From assembly GCF_900141815.1 (NCBI RefSeq), contig NZ_FQYR01000004.1:186001-250000 (forward strand): DNA of 64,000 nucleotides, written 5' to 3'. The notes under the pieces were generated by a model. It saw only the letters and a program-made list of their open reading frames with translations, was not told the DNA's origin and did not search any database. The first letter of the stretch is position 1; every line of letters starts with the position of its first letter. Shown here piece after piece: positions 16,382 to 24,689 of this stretch. The translations under genes and the position numbers were made by a program. This stretch comes from Rubritalea squalenifaciens DSM 18772 (GTDB lineage Bacteria > Verrucomicrobiota > Verrucomicrobiia > Verrucomicrobiales > Akkermansiaceae).

Positions 16382-17315
16382 TGTTACGGGATGTTAGGGT
16401 TGGGTTGATGGCGTCTGGAGCCGAGGGTTCGGCTTCATCCAGCGGAGTGACGGTCACGCCAATACTGAGCTTTTGTCTTCCTCCTCCATAGACGGTGCCT
16501 CGGACAGGGCAGATGTCATGATAGTCGCGGCCGTAGGCCACCCGGATATGGTTGTAGGAAGGTTTGAGGTTATTAGTGGCATCAAACTCCATCCACCCAT
16601 GCTGAGGGATGTAGATGCTGATCCATGCATGTGAGGCATCGGCTCCAATGAGTCTCGTCTTACCGGGAGGGGGCTCGGTGCGCAGATAGCCGGAGACATA
16701 GCGTGCGGGTAGCCCGATGGAGCGCAGACAGGAAATCTGGAAATGAGCAAAGTCCTGACACACGCCTGCACGTCTGTGGTAGGTCTCCATCACTGGAGTC
16801 GTGACAGAGCTGGCGCTGCGATCAAATTGGAAATCCTTGAAAATACGTTCAGTTAAATCCGTGACGCCTTCCACTATGTGGGTGCCGGCATGGAATGATT
16901 GCAGCGCGTAGTCTGCTAGCTGCTTGTTCAGTGGGCAAAGTGGAGAAGCATAAACGAATTCAGAGGCTGCCCGGTCATTTGCATGATTGGCCAAGCTGAT
17001 TTTATCTCTGACCTCTTCCCATGTCGGGGATAGGTCAAGCAGGCTGGATGATCTTCTGCTGATCTCTACCTCGGAGATGCTATCCACCACCAGACTCTTG
17101 TGTGGTGTAGCCAAGGAGAAGTATGCTGTTAGGTTGCCAAAGTAATCTATGAAGGTGGTGTAAACATCAGGGGTCGGGGAGATTTTTAGCTCATGGAGTA
17201 GCAGCTCTTGGCTAGCTGATTCCAATGGGGATAGCCTAGCGATATGATGGGAATCAGATACATGATCATCATAGTCATAGCGCGTGGTGTGCTGGATATG
17301 GAAACGAACACTCAT
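16374..17315 (-). CDS. Transglutaminase-like protein 2 of the ATP-grasp/alpha-E operon
   Basis: 313 residues beginning [17 protein letters not shown], the standard start for this family. Catalytic triad: [13 protein letters not shown] (Cys), [11 protein letters not shown] (His) and EFDATN (Asp), with [12 protein letters not shown] in between and [16 protein letters not shown] at the C-terminus. No export signal. It overlaps the fused ATP-grasp/alpha-E gene by 4 bp upstream and the separate ATP-grasp gene by 8 bp downstream, so the three are very probably translationally coupled. Confidence 0.92.
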   Translation of the reverse strand: MSVRFHIQHTTRYDYDDHVSDSHHIARLSPLESASQELLLHELKISPTPDVYTTFIDYFGNLTAYFSLATPHKSLVVDSISEVEISRRSSSLLDLSPTWEEVRDKISLANHANDRAASEFVYASPLCPLNKQLADYALQSFHAGTHIVEGVTDLTERIFKDFQFDRSASSVTTPVMETYHRRAGVCQDFAHFQISCLRSIGLPARYVSGYLRTEPPPGKTRLIGADASHAWISIYIPQHGWMEFDATNNLKPSYNHIRVAYGRDYHDICPVRGTVYGGGRQKLSIGVTVTPLDEAEPSAPDAINPTLTSRNSA

Positions 17316-19864
17316 GAGGCAGTGAAGGTCGTGTGTGTAAAGAATTCCCAGCTCAACATTTCATAAACTTTGGGGAGATCTGTGCGTAGATTTCTAATGT
17401 AAGTAGATACCGTTTTTGTGGATTCCCGTTCGCTAGCCTCGTCTTTATTGTTGAGTAGTTCGGTCTGCAGGAAGTTAAGAGCCTTGCGGACGATGGTGTG
17501 AGAAGGCCGTAGGATGATTCCCTCAGCAGGAGGGGGGAGTTCTGCAAAGCTTTGGTCGAGATCGTGCAGTTGGTAGGCGAGTCCGCGCGGGTTTTCAGGA
17601 TCAAAGAGAATGAGATCAAGTGCGGGTAATAGCTGTGGAGTCCCTTGATAGCGGAACCGGTAGGTCATACTGCTGTCTAATATGCAGAGCACTGCATCTA
17701 GTACGGGAGTGGTGATGACAGGATGAAGTGCCAGTAGTTCGTCCAGTAGAGCTAGCATCCAGATGCTGCGTTCCAGGCGGCGGCCGATGTTGAGGAATTG
17801 CCAGCTGGCATTGCGGGTAAGGTTCTCTCGGCAGGTACCGTTGAAAGCGGAGTGGAGCAAGATCGCTTGCTGTAGTTCGACCCGGAAACCGGCGAGAGTC
17901 TTCGGTGGCGAGCTAGTCACGAGTGTATCCAGGCTTTGGATAATTCTCCAAGTGTCCTTGGAGAGCCGGTGCCTTGAGAGTGCGGCCAGTTGGCGCAGCT
18001 TGGTGATGTTGTCCGGAATCGAGCTTTGTTTGAGTCCGAGGTCTCTGGTGGAGAGGTAGTAGATACTAGTCAGCTCTTCGAGTAGTTTGTGCTGGTCGAG
18101 CACAGGAGCATAGCTTTCGGACTCTTCCTTGCTCAGGTAGTGCATCTTGGCCAGCAAGTGAAGGAGAGGAGGGATCGGCTGCATTTCCTGGCCATCTTGC
18201 TCAGCAACGGTGGTTTGTAGGATTTCTAACAATACACGAGTTACGAATTCTGTACGCTCAGCATAGCGCCCGATCCAGAGCATGTTGTCAGCGGAGCGGC
18301 TAGAGAGGGATCCTGTGCTGCGCCTGATACTTACCCGGCTAGATGGTCTTGGGTTTACTTTAGATTCGCTCCTGCCTGAGGAGCATACCCAGAGGTCTTT
18401 ACTGCTGCTGCTCTCATGCAGTGAGAGGCCAGGAAGCATGTCTGCATGAGCGGCAGATCTCACTAGTCCCCCGGGCATCACTTTGTAGTGATCTCCATCC
18501 GCTAACAAGAATAGCCTGATCGCGAATGGGCAGGATTCGAACCCTATACCATTCCATACGGGAGCTGCGGAGAAGGGCATTTCCCTCTGAACTACGTAGG
18601 ATTGCGAATCTTTGATTACTTTGTCTCTCAGTATCTGGAACTCCTGATCATTAAGCTGGCGGGTAGAAATTGCGGAGAATTGATCACGCTCAAAAGCGCT
18701 TTTGATGATGCTGTGTTTGGAGTCCAGGCATTCTAGTGAATCTTCGGAGAGCTCATCCCAGTGGGTCTCAATCGAGGGGATGAGCAGGTCTTCATTGAGT
18801 AAGTGTCTGGCAATAGCTGGCAGGTAGGGGAGGAATGCTGGCGCCTCAAGGATCCCTGTTCCTGGAGGGTTGATCACTTGAACCGTGCCTGCTCGAATAC
18901 AATGAATGAGTCCAGGCACTCCGAAGCTGTTGGCCGATGGCATGTCCAATGGATCGGTGTCGTTTCCCGATATTCTTCTGAGCAGGACATGAATCCGTTT
19001 CAGGCCTTGGACGGTTTTCAAATAGAGCCGGTCGTTACGTACGGTAAGTTCAGTGCCTACGGTCAGAGTGATACCCATATAGCGGGTCAGAAAGGCATCT
19101 TCGAAATAGGCTCGGTCCTCGGGCCCGGGGCTCAGCATGGCGATTCCCGGTGTATCCACTCCCTCAGGGGCCAGGCTTTTGAGATGCGTGTTGAACTCTT
19201 GGAAGTAGTTGGCCAGGCGTATGATTTTTAGCCGCTTGGAGGTATCTGGAAAGACACTGGAGAGTACAATACGGTTTTCCAAAGCCAAGCCTGCCCCATT
19301 AGGGGCCTCCGTCCGGTCAGAGATGACTCTCCAGCTTCCGTCAGGCTCCCGTGCAATGTCCACTGCATAGGTAGTAAGGAGGCGTCTTTTCTGCTGATTG
19401 ATCTGATGTAGTGAGCGGTTAAATCCCGGATGGGAGAGAACTAGGGAGGGGGGGATGATGCCGTCCGAGATCAGATTCTGACTGCCATAGCAGTCCTGAA
19501 GGATGCTCTCTAACAGGTTCGCGCGTTGGATGACGGCCTTGTGGATGTAGTTCCATTCTTTCTCGGACATGAGAAGAGGAATAGGATCAAGATCCCACCT
19601 ACGTGAAGAGGCCTTGTTTTCCGGCATTAGGTCATGAGCCACACCATTTTCATGGAGCATGTCTTCACCTCTTCTCCAGGCCGTATTCAAGCCATCAAAG
19701 CCCATTTGATTCAGTTGCGTAGCGAGTTCTTGCCAGAGGGATTTAGAGTCGGCAGCGCTATGCTGTGATTCATCAAATACCTCTGAATTTGGGCGATAGA
19801 GGTCGAAAAGCCTCTGTGAAGTGGCTCTTGTGGAAGCTAGGGACTGTAATTTCTGATCAGGCAT
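17312..19864 (-). CDS. Fused circularly permuted ATP-grasp / alpha-E protein
   Basis: 850 residues combining both halves of the system in one chain. Residues 1 to about 505 are a permuted ATP-grasp ligase (DGIIPPSLVLSHPGF, APNGAGLALENR, ISGNDTDPLD, SFGVPGLIHCIRAG, then SSSSKDLWV at 485-492). After a Ser/Arg-rich linker, residues 523 to about 845 are an alpha-E domain starting SRSADNMLWIGRYAERTEF. The ATP-grasp half is divergent: the KSA.E.GGYGM motif of the stand-alone enzyme appears here as KSAFERDQFSA, so its catalytic competence is less certain. It has 4-bp overlap with the following transglutaminase gene and a 112-bp gap to the preceding one. Confidence 0.9.
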   Translation of the reverse strand: MPDQKLQSLASTRATSQRLFDLYRPNSEVFDESQHSAADSKSLWQELATQLNQMGFDGLNTAWRRGEDMLHENGVAHDLMPENKASSRRWDLDPIPLLMSEKEWNYIHKAVIQRANLLESILQDCYGSQNLISDGIIPPSLVLSHPGFNRSLHQINQQKRRLLTTYAVDIAREPDGSWRVISDRTEAPNGAGLALENRIVLSSVFPDTSKRLKIIRLANYFQEFNTHLKSLAPEGVDTPGIAMLSPGPEDRAYFEDAFLTRYMGITLTVGTELTVRNDRLYLKTVQGLKRIHVLLRRISGNDTDPLDMPSANSFGVPGLIHCIRAGTVQVINPPGTGILEAPAFLPYLPAIARHLLNEDLLIPSIETHWDELSEDSLECLDSKHSIIKSAFERDQFSAISTRQLNDQEFQILRDKVIKDSQSYVVQREMPFSAAPVWNGIGFESCPFAIRLFLLADGDHYKVMPGGLVRSAAHADMLPGLSLHESSSSKDLWVCSSGRSESKVNPRPSSRVSIRRSTGSLSSRSADNMLWIGRYAERTEFVTRVLLEILQTTVAEQDGQEMQPIPPLLHLLAKMHYLSKEESESYAPVLDQHKLLEELTSIYYLSTRDLGLKQSSIPDNITKLRQLAALSRHRLSKDTWRIIQSLDTLVTSSPPKTLAGFRVELQQAILLHSAFNGTCRENLTRNASWQFLNIGRRLERSIWMLALLDELLALHPVITTPVLDAVLCILDSSMTYRFRYQGTPQLLPALDLILFDPENPRGLAYQLHDLDQSFAELPPPAEGIILRPSHTIVRKALNFLQTELLNNKDEASERESTKTVSTYIRNLRTDLPKVYEMLSWEFFTHTTFTAS

Positions 19865-19976
19865 TAATCATTAAGGCACAAGTCGTACCCTACAGCATAC
19901 CTGAGATATTCTAGAGGTCGAGGTTCAACATGCCTCGAGAACAGAAATTTCAGGTGGGGGGATTTGGGGGGCTGAG

Positions 19977-20825
19977 TCATCCTAAAACAAAGGCTGTCTT
20001 GCTCTGACGGAGCTCATCTTGGGTGATCGGGGAGAGAGGTGACTGGCTGGTACAGCAGACTTGTACCTCGGAACCAACAATATCTCCATAAAGGCTGGCG
20101 AGAGCTGTATCGGAGGCATCATGACCTGAGGCGATCCGGACAATACCATTGAGTGGAGCAAGATGTGTCGGGTCGAACAAACACCATTGCTCTCCCAGAT
20201 AGGCCTCGAAGCAGGCATGGAAATCTTGAGGTTCCAGTTGAGCTGCGTAAGCGGTGAGGTAGCGGGCTGGGATTGACAGGGCTCTAACCAGGGCTATCGC
20301 CAAATGGGAGAAGTCCCGGCAAACGCCCGAGCGTTTCTCGAGGATGTCCGTAGCTGAGTCCTGTTCACTCGTGGTTCCCGGAGCATAGCTGATATGCTGG
20401 TGAATCCAGTCTACGATGCGGCTGACTTTGGCGAAGGCCGAAAGCTCATTTCCGGCAATTTCCTCAGCAACTTCACGGAGGCGGTCTGACTGACAATAAC
20501 GGCTCGGGTAAATGAAAGGTAGTAGTTCGGCGGGCAGTGTACTTGGGTGAGGGCTGGTGAGTGAGGCTCCTGCGATCAATGAATGGGTGGGTGTAGCCTG
20601 AGCGCTGTATTGTAGGGATAAAGGGCCAGGACTGTGAATGTTGATTCTGGTATAGGTGCCGTGTGCCATGTCGTGGACCAGATCAGTCATTTCCGCTGGC
20701 CGGTCACTGCTCAGTATCTCGGAAAGGACCGTCTGGCCAGGTGTCCGCATGCATTTGATTGATGCCAGAATTGTGGCTTCATTCATAAGCTCATAGTTGA
20801 GCCGTGCTGTCGTTAGAAATTGCAT
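19977..20825 (-). CDS. Transglutaminase-like protein 3 of the ATP-grasp/alpha-E operon
   Basis: 282 residues from the ATG at 20825 (MQFLTTARLNYEL); the frame is open a little further upstream. Triad: SGVCRDFSHLAIALVRAL (Cys), FHACFEAYLG (His) and LFDPTH (Asp). It is more divergent than the other two copies: the N-terminal domain lacks the YRYDYD pattern and the SHAW motif reads FHACF. First gene of the minus-strand operon; 244 bp separate it from the divergent kinase gene. Confidence 0.85.
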   Translation of the reverse strand: MQFLTTARLNYELMNEATILASIKCMRTPGQTVLSEILSSDRPAEMTDLVHDMAHGTYTRINIHSPGPLSLQYSAQATPTHSLIAGASLTSPHPSTLPAELLPFIYPSRYCQSDRLREVAEEIAGNELSAFAKVSRIVDWIHQHISYAPGTTSEQDSATDILEKRSGVCRDFSHLAIALVRALSIPARYLTAYAAQLEPQDFHACFEAYLGEQWCLFDPTHLAPLNGIVRIASGHDASDTALASLYGDIVGSEVQVCCTSQSPLSPITQDELRQSKTAFVLG

Positions 20826-21069
20826 ATGCAGAGTAAGGACACACACCTTTGGCGTTATGGGTTAACCCTCCATCACTGGGACCTTGGAAGACATTTCCAG
20901 GATAGGAGCGGCTTGAGCTAAGGCGGGGGGTGGAGAATCTTTGTAGCACATGTGCCCGCCTAATCGTAGTGGAAAATGAGAGAGAGAAGCTAAGAGGATT
21001 TGATGATAAAGTTTGCCTAGGTGCTTCGGCTTTGTGTTATATGCGTGTACGCCGTTTATTAATTGAAGC
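20826..21069. promoter_or_regulatory. Divergent control region between transglutaminase operon and kinase
   Basis: A 244-bp non-coding gap that must hold promoters in both directions. Visible elements are a perfect palindrome GGGTTAACCC at 20859-20868, about 35 bp upstream of the transglutaminase start, and an AT-rich stretch TTTATTAATTGAAGC just before the kinase ATG. I could not assign convincing -35/-10 boxes. Confidence 0.35.
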
Positions 21070-22653
21070 ATGTCGGAGGAAAACATCAGGGACGAAAAAG
21101 CTGCTGCACGCAACATGCTTGCGTGGGCGCTGACTGAGCGTCTGGACACACCGACATCGGATGGAGAGGTCGATCTGGAGGGCTATGAGATCAAGGAGGT
21201 ACTGGGACGAGGTGCCATGGGAGTGGTGTATAAGGCGGAGCATGTAGAGCTGGGAAGAGTGGTGGCACTAAAAGTCTTCTCTCCTCAGAAAGAGGGGAAT
21301 GAACTGTTCGTGGAGCGCCTCAAGCGTGAAGGCAGGCTGATGGCACAGCTTGAGCATCCCAATGTGTTAGGGATCTATAATGCGGGATTGATGGAGGATG
21401 AGACCCCCTACCTGGTACTCGAATACGTAGAGGGGGGAGATCTACAGAAGCGCCTCAGGAAAGAAAGAAGACTTGGCAAGAAGGAGGCGATTCGAATTGC
21501 AGTCCGGGTGTGTAATGCCCTGTCGGCCGTTCACAGCTTGGGTATTGTACATCGTGATATCAAGCCAGCCAATGTCTTGCTGGGGGAGGACGGTAGTGTG
21601 AAAGTGAGTGACTTCGGTATTTCCAAGGAGATGCAGGAAGCCGTTAGTCACGGAGGATTGACTCTAACAGGGACGACGGTAGGAACGGTGGATTATATGT
21701 CTCCGGAGCAGTCCAATGGGGGTGATGTGGATGTGCGCTCTGACATCTACAGCGTGGGAGTTTTACTCTATGAAATGATCTCGGGGGTGACTCCACGGGG
21801 AGCGTTTGAGTCTCTCGAAAAATATGGAGCACCCAAGGACCTGGACAGGCTGGTGATGCGCTGCTTGCAGCGTGACCGGCGTAAGCGTCCGGCCAGCGCT
21901 CAGAACTTGGCGCTCCATCTTCGAAGGATCTACCGCCAAATGAAGAAGCGCAGCTCTCGCAGTGCCGTGCCTTATCTCTGGGGGGGGCTGGGTGCCGTGG
22001 CAGCAGTGGCTGTGATGGTGATGTTTGCGGCCAGAGGGGTGCGTAAAGGTGATGATGTGTCTGCAGGTAATCAGCCAAGTGAAGGTGCTACTGAGGCAAT
22101 GCCGCTCGTGAGGAAAAATTCCTGGGTCAGCTTGACGGATATGGTCGACATTGAGCGTGATGCTGAGCTCGGTAAATGGTGGAGAAGCGGTGAGGATCTG
22201 ATTTGTCATCAGCATCCAGGGGCCCGGCTTTTCTTTCACGCCGATACCGGCACGAAGTATGAAGTGGAAACCGAGTTCACCAGAGTTTCTGGTGACGGAG
22301 CGATGGTGCTGTTTCTTCCCACGAGTGTGGGAACTCTGGCCTTTACGCTGGATGGCCATGGAGAGCACTGGACTGGCCTTGAAATGCTCAATGGAAAGTT
22401 GATTCCACAGATGCGTAGTGGTCAGAGAAGAAAGCTGCGTATCCAGAATGGTTCATTATACAAGGTGAAGGCTGTGGTCGGAGTGGATACGGTAAGTATT
22501 TTGATCAATGACGAGGGGATCGGTCAGTGGGAGATCCAAGGGAAAGTGGCCAGCGTGAGTCCACAATGGGGTGGTGGTAGTCCCGGAAAAATAGGGGTAG
22601 GGGCGGATCGTAGCCAGGCGCTTTTCGGTAATGTACGCGTCTTTAGGCACTGA
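21070..22653 (+). CDS. Transmembrane serine/threonine protein kinase
   Basis: 527 residues. The Hanks-type kinase domain spans about residues 38-285: LGRGAMGVVYKAE glycine loop (46-57), catalytic Lys68 in VVALKVF, HRDIKPAN at 161-168, DFG at 181-183, TVGTVDYMSPEQ activation end and DIYSVGVLLYEM. A basic juxtamembrane segment (RQMKKRSSR) leads to one transmembrane helix at about 301-322. The outside part (330-527) is beta-rich (EVETEFTRVSGDGAMVLFLP, IGVGADRSQALFGNVRVF) and resembles concanavalin/LamG-like sugar- or ligand-binding domains such as DUF1080. It is transcribed divergently from the transglutaminase operon; a regulatory link is possible but unproven. Confidence 0.93.
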   Translation: MSEENIRDEKAAARNMLAWALTERLDTPTSDGEVDLEGYEIKEVLGRGAMGVVYKAEHVELGRVVALKVFSPQKEGNELFVERLKREGRLMAQLEHPNVLGIYNAGLMEDETPYLVLEYVEGGDLQKRLRKERRLGKKEAIRIAVRVCNALSAVHSLGIVHRDIKPANVLLGEDGSVKVSDFGISKEMQEAVSHGGLTLTGTTVGTVDYMSPEQSNGGDVDVRSDIYSVGVLLYEMISGVTPRGAFESLEKYGAPKDLDRLVMRCLQRDRRKRPASAQNLALHLRRIYRQMKKRSSRSAVPYLWGGLGAVAAVAVMVMFAARGVRKGDDVSAGNQPSEGATEAMPLVRKNSWVSLTDMVDIERDAELGKWWRSGEDLICHQHPGARLFFHADTGTKYEVETEFTRVSGDGAMVLFLPTSVGTLAFTLDGHGEHWTGLEMLNGKLIPQMRSGQRRKLRIQNGSLYKVKAVVGVDTVSILINDEGIGQWEIQGKVASVSPQWGGGSPGKIGVGADRSQALFGNVRVFRH

Positions 22654-22707
22654 CAATACGGGTGAAGCTGAAATAATCCTTGCCTGAATGGGGATATCAA
22701 GGCATTG

Positions 22708-22721
22708 TGTTCTTAAGAACA
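22708..22721. promoter_or_regulatory. LexA box upstream of lexA
   Basis: A perfect 14-bp palindrome, TGTTCTTAAGAACA, 15 bp upstream of the lexA start. It has the form TGTTC-N4-GAACA, which I recall being described as the LexA-binding motif in Verrucomicrobia. Position fits autorepression of lexA. Confidence 0.85.
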
Positions 22722-22736
22722 GTGTTCAATTAGGTC

Positions 22737-23351
22737 ATGGCAAAAGGACTTACCAAACGACAAGAGGAGATTTACGAATACCTGAAAAGGGAAGCTCGTG
22801 AGACGGGGGTGATTCCCTCTACTAGGGAAATCCAGCATTACTTCGGATTTGCCAGTCAGACGGCAGCGATGAACCATTTGCGGGCTCTCGAGAAGAAAGG
22901 AATTATCCAGCGAGTTCCGGGCAAAGCGAGAGCCGTTGCCTTCCCCGAGGAGCTTGAGCGAGAGGAAATCGTCGACATTCCGATCTATGGGCAGATTGCC
23001 GCTGGTATGGCACAGGATACGACTCAAGAGAGAGAGGGATGTTTATCCATAGATATCCGCAGCCTAGGATTGCCAAGAAATACACGCACCTTCGCACTCA
23101 AAGTACGTGGGGATTCCATGATCGACGCGCATGTCTGTGATGGCGACACGGTGATCCTTGAGTTCCGTGAACCAAGGCGCAATGACATCGTCGCGGCCTT
23201 GATCGATGGAGAGACTACACTGAAGCGTTATGTGGTGGAGAACGGCAAGCCCTTCCTGAGAGCGGAGAACGAGCTGTTTCCTGATCTGATCCCAGCACGG
23301 GAGCTGATCATTCAAGGGGTGATGGTCGCTCTTCTAAGAAATGCAGCCTAG
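22737..23351 (+). CDS. lexA: LexA repressor, SOS regulator and self-cleaving protease
   Basis: 204 residues, the usual LexA length. An N-terminal winged helix (LTKRQEEIYEYLKREARETG, PSTREIQHYFGFASQTAAMNHLRALEKKG) is followed by an S24 peptidase domain. Self-cleavage site Ala89-Gly90 in YGQIAAGMAQ, nucleophile Ser127 in VRGDSMIDA and general-base Lys163 in TTLKRYV are all present, so it should respond to RecA-ssDNA. A perfect palindromic operator lies just upstream, and a hairpin overlaps the stop codon. Single gene. Confidence 0.97.
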   Translation: MAKGLTKRQEEIYEYLKREARETGVIPSTREIQHYFGFASQTAAMNHLRALEKKGIIQRVPGKARAVAFPEELEREEIVDIPIYGQIAAGMAQDTTQEREGCLSIDIRSLGLPRNTRTFALKVRGDSMIDAHVCDGDTVILEFREPRRNDIVAALIDGETTLKRYVVENGKPFLRAENELFPDLIPARELIIQGVMVALLRNAA

Positions 23352-23370
23352 CAAGCTAGGCTGCTCTTTC
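23343..23370 (+). terminator. Hairpin terminator overlapping the lexA stop codon
   Basis: A 9-bp perfect stem (GCAGCCTAG with CTAGGCTGC, loop CAAG) begins inside the last codons of lexA and is followed by TCTTTCC, a weak T-tract. Confidence 0.6.
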
Positions 23371-23389
23371 CTGAAATAGATAGGGGCTG

Positions 23390-23668
23390 TTAGGCAGCTG
23401 GTATTTCCACGAGACCTTCTTGCTCCATACGGTTGACTGTCATTTGTAGAGAGTCGATAAGCTTGACGATGTGCTGCTCGAAGTTGTCTTGGGCTGTCAG
23501 CAAAGCGTCTGCTTCGTTGGTGAACTCATCATGTTTGACCTCTTCTTCAAGAAGGAGCCAGAACTCGGAGAGTTTTTCGATGTTACTGCGTGAGTAGTGC
23601 TCCATTTCCCTGAGTTGGGATATGAGCGACTTGAGTTTATCGATTGGTTTTACGTTTTTATCAGCCAT
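23390..23668 (-). CDS. Small coiled-coil protein, unrecognised
   Basis: 92 residues, all predicted helix, highly charged and without cysteines or a signal peptide. Heptad-like patterns occur in DKLKSLISQLREMEHYSR and HIVKLIDSLQMTVNRMEQEG. No family is recognised; likely a soluble cytoplasmic oligomer. It stands alone, converging on lexA. Confidence 0.6.
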   Translation of the reverse strand: MADKNVKPIDKLKSLISQLREMEHYSRSNIEKLSEFWLLLEEEVKHDEFTNEADALLTAQDNFEQHIVKLIDSLQMTVNRMEQEGLVEIPAA

Positions 23669-23749
23669 AACTGTTAGTTTGGTTCATGTTGCCGGCTCAT
23701 AGCCAATGCAACCGGTAAACGTAACACAGCTTTGGCGTGGATGCAAAAA

Positions 23750-24574
23750 TCAGGGGGACTGGGTCAGCTGCAATGGGTGATGGTCTGAGCCGGGAGGGTT
23801 GCCGTTATTGATGACCTTAACAGTCACGCCTTTCAGTGATGGGCTGGTAAAGATGTGGTCGATGCGGAGTCCGGGTTTAAGGCCAGCCTGCCAGGTGTTG
23901 TAGGTGAGCACTTGTTGCTCGCAGGGGTCAATGAGCAGAGGAGAGTCCAATAGTCTCTGGATCGCTTTGTTTTCGCTGTTCGCGTTGAAGTCGCCCATAA
24001 GGATCACGGGATCATTCAGGTGCTTGCGAGTGGAAATCTTTCGAAGGATGAGTTCAGCAGCTTTTTCACGTGAGTTCTGGTTCTGGTGGTCCCAATGGGT
24101 GTTGAACACATAGATACTCTTGCCGGACTTGTCCGAGAAACGGGCATAGGTACAGATCCGTGTTGTTCTGTTGCCCCAGGTGGTGCTCCCCGGTATCTGC
24201 GGGGTGCCTGATAGCCAGAAGGTGCCATGGTCCTCTGCGTCTATTGTCCAGATCTTGGGGTTGTAGAAAATGGGGGAATATTCGCCTTTTGTCTTACCGT
24301 CATCACGTCCCACCCCGGTGGATTCAAGCTCAGGCAGAGCCTTTGTGAGATCGACGAGCTGACCATGGAGTACCTCTTGCATGCCGATGATGCTAGCTCC
24401 CGATTCTCTCAGAAACTTGGTAACTGTGCCTTTGCGCTGGTTCCAGTCACGGTCTCCCTGGTCCACGTGGATATCCAGGCGGATGTTGTAGGTGACTAGG
24501 TTGAGCGGGGTAGCTGATGTTGCGGATAGCAGGGTTAGGAGACTGAGAGTGAATATGGAGAACAGCTTCATCAT
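23750..24574 (-). CDS. Secreted endonuclease/exonuclease/phosphatase family hydrolase
   Basis: 274 residues with a signal peptide (MMKLFSIFTLSLLTLLSATSA). Motifs of the EEP (DNase I-like) fold are present in order: NLVTYNIR, IIGMQEVL with the metal-binding Glu, FNTHWDHQ, ILMGDFNAN and the terminal SDHHPL catalytic His. Such secreted family members cleave phosphodiesters in nucleic acids, sphingomyelin or inositol phosphates; the substrate cannot be told here. The closest common type in this group is the stand-alone 'endonuclease/exonuclease/phosphatase' periplasmic enzyme. Not part of an evident operon. Confidence 0.9.
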   Translation of the reverse strand: MMKLFSIFTLSLLTLLSATSATPLNLVTYNIRLDIHVDQGDRDWNQRKGTVTKFLRESGASIIGMQEVLHGQLVDLTKALPELESTGVGRDDGKTKGEYSPIFYNPKIWTIDAEDHGTFWLSGTPQIPGSTTWGNRTTRICTYARFSDKSGKSIYVFNTHWDHQNQNSREKAAELILRKISTRKHLNDPVILMGDFNANSENKAIQRLLDSPLLIDPCEQQVLTYNTWQAGLKPGLRIDHIFTSPSLKGVTVKVINNGNPPGSDHHPLQLTQSP

Positions 24575-24633
24575 TTCATCATTACGTTAGAATGATCTCA
24601 GGTCTACAGGTTAATTCTGCTTAACTCAGTGCA

Positions 24634-24669
24634 TAAAAAAAGCTCCGTCCCATGGTGTGGACGGAGCTT
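24634..24669 (-). terminator. Intrinsic terminator of pyk
   Basis: An 11-bp perfect stem (AAGCTCCGTCC with GGACGGAGCTT) with an 8-nt loop; on the minus strand it is followed by a seven-T tract. It lies 21 bp after the pyk stop. Confidence 0.9.
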
Positions 24670-24689
24670 ATAGATAAAAAGAAAGTTCC

